The position numbers were made by a program, and so were the translations under genes. Source: Triparma columacea (taxonomy: Eukaryota > Sar > Bolidophyceae > Parmales > Triparmaceae). Taken from it: a stretch of 37,731 bases of DNA. The stretch covers positions 5,684 to 43,414 of the forward strand of contig BRYA01001491.1 of the NCBI GenBank assembly GCA_030267965.1, in the 5' to 3' direction. The notes beneath the pieces were generated by a model. The model had not been told where the DNA came from, made no database searches, and saw only the letters and a program-made list of their open reading frames with translations. This document shows, in pieces, positions 28,711 through 35,100 of this stretch (within the stretch, counting starts at the first letter, position 1; each line of letters begins with the position of its first letter).

Positions 28711-29865
28711 TCACACAATTCATCAGAGACCACAAATGTGACAGTATATAATTGGGACGATTTGACAGACGGTCAACAGTTGTGCTTGGAATGGGCTTTT
28801 GACCAAGACTGGGATCGCATCAAGGGGTATGTCAAGGAACATGGTCCTGAGGTTTTGTTAGGCGTTCATAGAAAGCATGTTGGTGAGAAATGGATGGTAG
28901 CTTCAGTCCTCTCCATCGCCTCACATCACGATAATGTTGAGATGGTCAAGCTTATCTTAGAGGCCGGCTTCGACAACAAGGAAGCCATGTACGTGGCCGC
29001 AAATATATCAATGAAGAAAAGTGACAATTCAACAATCTTGAGATTGCTCTTAGAACATGGACTTGACCCTAATATGGACCTAGCATTCGAAGCAGTGTTG
29101 GTGGGAGGCTTTTGCAACCTTTTGATGCGTGCTGCTGAATGGGGACATATTGATCAGGCCATAGCACTTCTCGATCATGGAGCAAATGTGAACAAGACAG
29201 TGGTTTCCCCTACAAGTGGAGATGTACTTTCACCACTTACTTCTACTATGGAGTATGGAGTACACGACTTCTGCAAGATGTTTCTCACGCGCGGTGCTAT
29301 CCCATCCACCAACGACGTGTATCATGTGTTTAGGCATTGCCTTCACGCGTGCAAAGGAGAACACCCTAACCTTAGTAGAGATGTCGCAATAAAGATGTTC
29401 ACAACATTTCTTCATCTCGGAAAGCCCGATCCCGACGTAGTTCGAGACAAATTCAATTCATACCATCCTTCCAGAAGAGATCCTACAATCACCAACATCA
29501 CGAAACATTACCTTCAAGGCCGTCCCTTCTGCTGTTTTGTTTGCGAGGCTCTAACTGCCAAGTCACGCGACAAGCTCCACATGTGTCCCTGTCGCAACGT
29601 CGCCTACTGCTCTCGGGAGTGCCAGCTCAAACACTGGAGGGAGCACAGGGTGCAGTGCACGGGACCGCTGAACGAAAGGGGGGAGAGTGAGGCAATGGTC
29701 AAGAAAAGATCCAAGACAGGGAAGGGAGCGGCGGCGGGAGGAGCGGATATGGGAGAAGCGGATGTGGGAGTAGCGGATGTGGGAGTAGCGGAAGGAGCAG
29801 TTGCGACGGGGAAGAACGGCAAGAAGGGGAAGAAGGGCAAGAATGGTAGGGGGAAGAAGAAGTGA
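28684..29865 (+). CDS. Ankyrin-repeat protein with C-terminal MYND zinc finger
   Basis: Single exon, 393 residues. After a Ser/Gln-rich start (MESQSEAQSSHNSSE) come about five to six degenerate ankyrin repeats (SIASHHDNVEMVKLILEAGF, LLLEHGLDPN, LMRAAEWGHIDQAIALLDHG). A MYND finger lies near residues 283-323: CFVCEAL, CPC, YCSRECQLKHWREHRVQC, with the full set of Cys/His zinc ligands. The tail has short GADxG-type repeats and ends in a Lys/Gly-rich stretch (GKKGKKGKNGRGKKK). Ankyrin and MYND modules both bind proteins; the partner is unknown. Its promoter and first nine codons are shared with the next gene, which is unrelated in the rest of its sequence. Codon use is AT-richer than in the MenF-C or myosin genes, suggesting a different evolutionary history. 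Confidence 0.85.
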   Translation: MESQSEAQSSHNSSETTNVTVYNWDDLTDGQQLCLEWAFDQDWDRIKGYVKEHGPEVLLGVHRKHVGEKWMVASVLSIASHHDNVEMVKLILEAGFDNKEAMYVAANISMKKSDNSTILRLLLEHGLDPNMDLAFEAVLVGGFCNLLMRAAEWGHIDQAIALLDHGANVNKTVVSPTSGDVLSPLTSTMEYGVHDFCKMFLTRGAIPSTNDVYHVFRHCLHACKGEHPNLSRDVAIKMFTTFLHLGKPDPDVVRDKFNSYHPSRRDPTITNITKHYLQGRPFCCFVCEALTAKSRDKLHMCPCRNVAYCSRECQLKHWREHRVQCTGPLNERGESEAMVKKRSKTGKGAAAGGADMGEADVGVADVGVAEGAVATGKNGKKGKKGKNGRGKKK

Positions 29866-30067
29866 ACGAAGAAACAGTTGAAACAAAAACACAGAATGTA
29901 TGAAGATTGTACTCTATTTGTCCTTTTGGACGGAGTGAAAATCACGGGTTTCATTCTTTTTTTACTTTTGGAAATCGGCTGGAATCTGGTATTAGACCGA
30001 GGATTGTCATTGCTGACCCTAACAGAGGCCAAATTTTTGGGGTTTGTTTCCACTTGAGACACATAAT

Positions 30068-30204
30068 AGCACCTACACGACACATCTGCCTGCCTGGAGT
30101 ACTTTTAAGGCTTTGTTGATCACTTTCACATCGTAATTTGCCGCTATAAACTTACACTTGGCGTAGTTAGCTCAAAAATGGAATCTCAATCAGAGGTACA
30201 GTCG
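30068..30204 (+). promoter_or_regulatory. Shared promoter/5'-leader/N-terminus module, copy 2
   Basis: Near-identical to 28573-28710, covering about 110 bp of upstream DNA and the first nine codons (MESQSEVQS versus MESQSEAQS). Identity ends abruptly after the ninth codon, where one protein goes on as an ankyrin protein and the other as a membrane glycosyltransferase. Confidence 0.85.
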
Positions 30205-31317
30205 CCCCTCTCTCTCTCTCCTCCTCAATTTTCAAGAAGAAGGATGCTTTTGATAGGTTTCATTGTATTGTGCGCCCTTACAGTCGTATCGATAATCAGG
30301 TCGCAGAAAGACTTATACACCAATGGAATTACAGGGTATGGATCCACATTCAGTGGGCTTACGACAGCCGTGCCCCCCCCCCCGGGCGTCACAACGGAGG
30401 CTACGGAGGATACGACCGCGGTCCTCCCCCCTGCGACTACGTTCTCCTTGAGGGGGGGCGTTGAAGCGCAGACACCATCTATAGACGCAAAATCGCTGAT
30501 TATAATTAAAGGTAGAGAAACCATTGATTCTCACAAGCAGAGGCGCATACGCAATTTGTATGACAGCATGAACGCGTCGAGGTATGACCTAGTACTTGTG
30601 CGAGACACAACATCGAATAGCGCCTCATATACAGACATGACACCGATTCAATCTTTTAACGTAACATTGGAACAAGTCCTCGTGCGGTTCCCGACAATTG
30701 GAGACTTTTTGTACCGTACAATTTTCAAAGACGGGACAGTTGGTTCCAGCTGCTGTGGCAGACCTGATATGTGGCAACTCTTCAGACACCCACTTCATTT
30801 ATATCCTAGACTAAACGCCTACAAAAACGTTTGGGTTATTGAGGACGATGTTGATCTGTTTCGTGACAATCGAAGTGTTTTGATGTCCGCTGTGGAGAAT
30901 ACTGATATTGAATTTCCAGAAGTTGACTTGCTGGGGTTTTCCTTCTCCCCCACAAAAGACATTAAAAAAAATTGTAGAGGATGGGGGTATAAGCGACACA
31001 CGCCTGGGTATGAACAAATACTACTGGACATAGAGCAACGTTCTCTTTCGACGTTTTGCCTTAGCGACAGCATTCAACGACTTTCGCATCGCATGATTAA
31101 AGTGCACGAAAACGCGCTGGATTCTGCCCAAATCATGTGGGCTGAGTATATGTTACATCCCTTGGCTCTGAGTAAGAACTTGTCTTTCCATGATCTGAAA
31201 GCTGTATGCCATGAGCAAGGCTTAGCACCAAAGCCTAAGATCGCAGTAGACCAAGCAAGGAACAAATCAATATCGCAGCCTAACAATACAATGTGCCTTC
31301 ATTTGTTGCAGCGTTAA
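30178..31317 (+). CDS. Type II membrane glycosyltransferase-like protein
   Basis: Single exon, 379 residues. A short cytosolic tail (MESQSEVQS...) is followed by basic residues RRR and one membrane anchor near residues 23-42 (MLLIGFIVLCALTVVSII). A Pro/Thr-rich stem comes next, partly encoded by a C homopolymer. The lumenal domain starts near 105 (LIIIKGRETIDSHKQRRIRN) and contains an acidic metal-binding motif NVWVIEDDVDLF near 225, preceded by CCGRPDMWQLF. This topology and motif fit a Golgi GT-A enzyme, but I cannot name a family or a sugar. The tail and promoter are shared with the neighbouring ankyrin-MYND gene. Confidence 0.72.
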   Translation: MESQSEVQSPLSLSPPQFSRRRMLLIGFIVLCALTVVSIIRSQKDLYTNGITGYGSTFSGLTTAVPPPPGVTTEATEDTTAVLPPATTFSLRGGVEAQTPSIDAKSLIIIKGRETIDSHKQRRIRNLYDSMNASRYDLVLVRDTTSNSASYTDMTPIQSFNVTLEQVLVRFPTIGDFLYRTIFKDGTVGSSCCGRPDMWQLFRHPLHLYPRLNAYKNVWVIEDDVDLFRDNRSVLMSAVENTDIEFPEVDLLGFSFSPTKDIKKNCRGWGYKRHTPGYEQILLDIEQRSLSTFCLSDSIQRLSHRMIKVHENALDSAQIMWAEYMLHPLALSKNLSFHDLKAVCHEQGLAPKPKIAVDQARNKSISQPNNTMCLHLLQR

Positions 31318-31553
31318 CACACCCCCATGAACCGATTCTCAGAAGTAGTTGAATCGAATGGAAAGGAAAACAAGGAAATAAAAACGTGTTGTGTTTGCTT
31401 TGATTAAAAAAATTTCCCTTTCTTTTCCCTACCGTTCACTTTTCCATGCCCTACTTTCGTTTTCCCCTTTTTCTTCTTCTTTCAAACTTTCTTCCCCCCC
31501 TTTTCTTTTTCTCCCCCCCCTAAATAGCTCTTTTTCATGTTGCGTTCTTCCCT
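31318..31553. other. 3' intergenic region between convergent genes, T/C-rich
   Basis: About 235 bp, strongly pyrimidine-rich on the plus strand from 31405 to 31530. No coding signal; probably the two 3' UTRs. Confidence 0.4.
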
Positions 31554-32780
31554 TCATCCCATCCAGTTCCCACCCTGTCCTCCCATGGGGCTATTGAACG
31601 GCATCCTCTGTCCCCCCTTTCCCCCCTGTTGTTGCCTTTTCATATCCCCCAAGTTCCCTTGGGGTACGTTGAATGGGTTACCGTTATTCGTAACGGGTCG
31701 CCTACTTCCCTTACTAATATCATCCAGATTAACCAAATCCACGGGTGGGGTTGGTGGCCTCAACGTACTAGACGGTTGTGCGGGGAAGGAGGCTTGGAAG
31801 GAAGATGCGGGGGGAGGGCTTACGTATTGTGAGGTTACTACACCACCTTGTTGAGAGAACGTGGGACCAGGTTGAGTCATTACTGACATACCACCGAAGG
31901 ATGGTGAGAGTGTGGGTGGAGCTAGCTGGTTGGGTGGTTGAGTAGGTACGGGTTGAGCAACCGCGAATGGTATGTTAGGTTGTTGTGGTGGTGGAGGTGG
32001 TGATGTACCGAATGCGTCCCATGTTGCAAGCCCTGTCGGTGGGACGGGGGGAGGAGGCATTGATGGTGCTTGGGGTGGAGCGAAACCAGGTTGAGAGGGA
32101 GGATTGACGGAAGCGCCGGACATTAGATCGAGGAGATCCTTATCGGGTAGGGAACTTGAACGGACGCGGGATACCTGGGCGTCGTAAGCTGTGGAGATGT
32201 CGACGGAGTTGTCGTAGGAGTAGGTCTTCTGACGGTTCATGTGGGCCTCGGACTCAGCGAGGGATTGACGGATTGCCGCTTGGAGCTAAGGGGTGGGGGT
32301 TTGTGGTGAGCATCTATTCGTATCGTACATTACTAGATCATCGTTGCGTGCTATTTCCATAACAGCCCCCCCCCCCCCCCAACGCCAAACCCATAAACTT
32401 CTTACCTCTTTCTCCTCCTCCTGTGGGCTCCTTGGTGCCCTAATCGGTTCGCTATTATACCCACTCCCAAACCCACCTCCTCCACCCCTTCCTCCTCCCC
32501 CGTACCCAATCTGCAGCTGCTGCATACCTTGTCCCATCCCCACCCGTCCGGGAGGCGGTGCACCTCGACTTGGGTTAGGTAATCCGAGTTCGAATACTTT
32601 CGGCATATCCGCGTAACTCTGTCCGTCGACAACCAGGTCGTACTGGCGTCCGTTTGGACCCGAACCCGTAGCGTGTGCGATTATCTTGTAAACGTGGAGG
32701 TTCGAACGGGACCAGGTGAACTCGAAGACTTGGGAGCGGGAATCGGATGAATGGACTTCCTGGTTGTCGAAGACGACGGA
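31554..32780 (-). CDS. Epsin-like endocytic adaptor without ENTH: novel beta-type domain, UIM, clathrin-box-like and NPF motifs (first exon uncertain)
   Basis: Two exons, 32780-32406 and 32285-31554, join in frame to 368 residues; the acceptor at 32781 shows that at least one upstream exon exists. The N-terminal ~70 residues (SVVFDNQEVHSSDSRSQVFE ... YDLVVDGQSYADMPKVFELG) look like a compact beta-rich domain that I do not recognise. A Gly-rich linker follows. The exon junction falls inside a ubiquitin-interacting motif: EEEKE|LQAAIRQSLAESE matches the acidic-phi-xxA-xxxS-xxE consensus. Further on are DKDLLDLMSG (clathrin-box-like), WDAFG and GNPFNVP (EH-domain-binding NPF) in a Pro/Gln-rich tail. 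This set of linear motifs is that of epsins and related cargo adaptors, though the helical ENTH domain is absent. The proposed first exon is ATGCAG at 33060-33055 in the first unit of the array, which would read MQ-SVVFDN. Confidence 0.72.
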
Positions 32781-33054
32781 CTTCGGGGGGGGGGTGGGGC
32801 GGGTGGGTTAGTTGACTCTTCGACAGGAAGGTACAGTGTTAACCTACTACAGCTTCTTGTTGTCATGTGTTTGTTCCTCAGTATGGTCGTTTAGCAGCCG
32901 TTTTCTAATCTGGCGTTATATCATAGCGCGTGTCTCCGAAATGCACGTCGCATATCATACTCATGAAAATCTTGTGGGTTATTTACATCAGCGGAACAAA
33001 CAACATTCAACATCTCAAAGACTTTGCAATACCTCTCCTTCTCTCCTTCCTTAC

Positions 33055-33060
33055 CTGCAT
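33055..33060 (-). other. Proposed first coding exon (ATGCAG) of the adaptor gene within array unit 1
   Basis: On the minus strand ATGCAG is followed by GTAAGGAAGG, a good splice donor. It ends in phase 0, matching the phase-0 exon beginning at 32780, and would give Met-Gln-Ser-Val-Val-Phe. The implied intron (33054-32781) is 274 nt, longer than the others here. The same ATGCAG|GTAAGG occurs in nearly every unit of the array. Confidence 0.35.
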
Positions 33061-34934
33061 CGTCGAATGTGTGCGTGTGTGTAGGAGGAGAGGGGGGATA
33101 GCGGATATCGAGTGTGATTGAAGATGTGTGTTAGATGACTCTTACACAGGAAGGTACGTGTGAAGTAATAACAGCTTCTTGTTGTCATGTGTTTGCTCCT
33201 CAGTATGGTCGTTTGGCAGCCATTTGGTCATTGCTGGCGTTAAATCATTGCGCGTGTCTCCGAAATGCACGTCGCATATCATATTTTCGAACTCATTGTG
33301 GTATATTTACATCAGCGGAACAAACAACATTCAACATCTCCAACGACTTTGTGATACCTCTCCTTCTCTCCTTCCTTACCTGCATCGTCGAATGTGTGCG
33401 TGTGTGTAGGAGGAGAGGGGGGGATAGCGGATATCGAGTGTGATTGAAGATGTGTGTTAGGTGATTCTTCGACAGGATAGGTACGTGTGAAGTAATAACA
33501 GTTTCTTGTTGTCATGTGTTTGTTCCTCAGTATGGTATTTTGGCAGCCGGTTACGTAACTGGCGTTTAATCATTGCGCGTGTCTCCGAAATGCACGTCGC
33601 ATATCATAAATTCTCCGGTCGTTGGTATATTTACATCCTTGGAACAAACAACATCATTCAACGTCTTAAACAACTTTGCAATACCTCTCCTTCTCTCCTT
33701 CCTTACCTGCATCGTCGAATGTGTGCGTGTGTGTAGGAGGAGAGGGGGGAATAGCGGATGTCGAGTGCGATTTAAGATGTGTGTTAGGTGACTCTTACAC
33801 AGGAAGGTACGTGTGAAGTAATAACAGCTTCTTGTTGTCATGTGTTTGCTCCTCAGTATGGTCGTTTGGCAGCCATTTCGTCATTGCTGGCGTTATATCA
33901 TTGCGCGTGTCTCCGAAATGCACGTCGCATATCATAAAAACATAAATGTTGTGGTATATTTACATCAGCGGAACAAACAACAATCAACATCTCAAACAAC
34001 GTCGTGATACCTCTCCTTCTCTCCTTCCTTACCTGCATCGTTGAATGTGTGCGTGTGTGTAGGAGGAGAGGGGGGATAGCGGATATCGAGTGTGATTGAA
34101 GATGTGTGTTAGGTGACTCTTACACAGGAAGGTACAGTGTGAAGTTACGCTTGTTATTGAGTTGTATTTGTTCCTCAGTATAGTCGTTTGGCAGCCATTT
34201 AGCAGTTGCTGGCGTTAAATCATTGCGCGTGTCTCCGAAATGCACGTCGCATATCATACACTATCGCTAGGTCGTGGTATATTTACATCAGCGGAACGAA
34301 CAACATTCAACATCTCAAACAACTTTGCAATACCTCTCCTTCTCTCCTTCCTTACCTGCATCGTCGAATGTGTGCGTGTGTGTAGGAAGAGAGGGGGGAA
34401 TAGCGGATATCGAGTGTGATTGAAGATGTGTGTTAGGTGACTCTTACACAGGAAGGTACAGTGTGAAGTTATGCTTGTTATTGAGTTGTGTTTGTTCCTC
34501 AGTATGGTCGTTTGGCAGCCGATTCAAAAACTGGCGTTTAATCATAGCGCGTGTCTCCGAAATGCACGTCGCATATCATAGGTGCAAAACTTTGTGGTAT
34601 ATTTGCATCAGCGGACAAACAACATTCAACGTCTCGAAGACTTTGCGATACCGCTCCTTCCTTCCTTCCTTCCTTCCTTACCTGCATCATCGAATGTGTG
34701 TGTGAGGAGGGGAGAATATTGAAGGATATTGAGTGCGATTGAAGATTGGTGTTAGTTCACTCTTAAACAGGAAGGTACAGTGTCAAGTAATAACAGCTTC
34801 TTGTTGTCATGTGTTTGTTCCTCAGTATGGTCGTTTGGCAGCCATTTTGCCCTTGCTGGCGTTTAATCATTACGCGTGTCTCCGAAGTGCACGTCGCATA
34901 TCATAAAGTCGACGCGCTTGTGGGTTATCTCTTC

Positions 34935-35100
34935 ATCGGCACGTCCACAACAAAACAAGACCTCTCCATCTCCTTTCCCTCTCTCTACTTACCTGAGTTC
35001 CATAGTGTCAGCCGTTGCGAAGGGCGAAAGTGTATTGTGTTAGGGCTGTGTAATACGTCGCTGTTATCGTCCATTGTCACAGTTCTTGTTGTTGTTTGTT
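34935..35100. repeat. Divergent, shortened segment inside the array (end of unit 7)
   Basis: Between V2 of unit 7 and the start of unit 8 the sequence departs from the consensus, shortening the period to 281 bp. Two features persist: on the minus strand AACTCAG|GTAAGTAG, a perfect donor, although the ATG is lost; and on the plus strand TTGTTTGTTCCTCAG just before TATGG. The rest, including GGAGAGGGGGGATAGCGG, is replaced. Confidence 0.7.
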
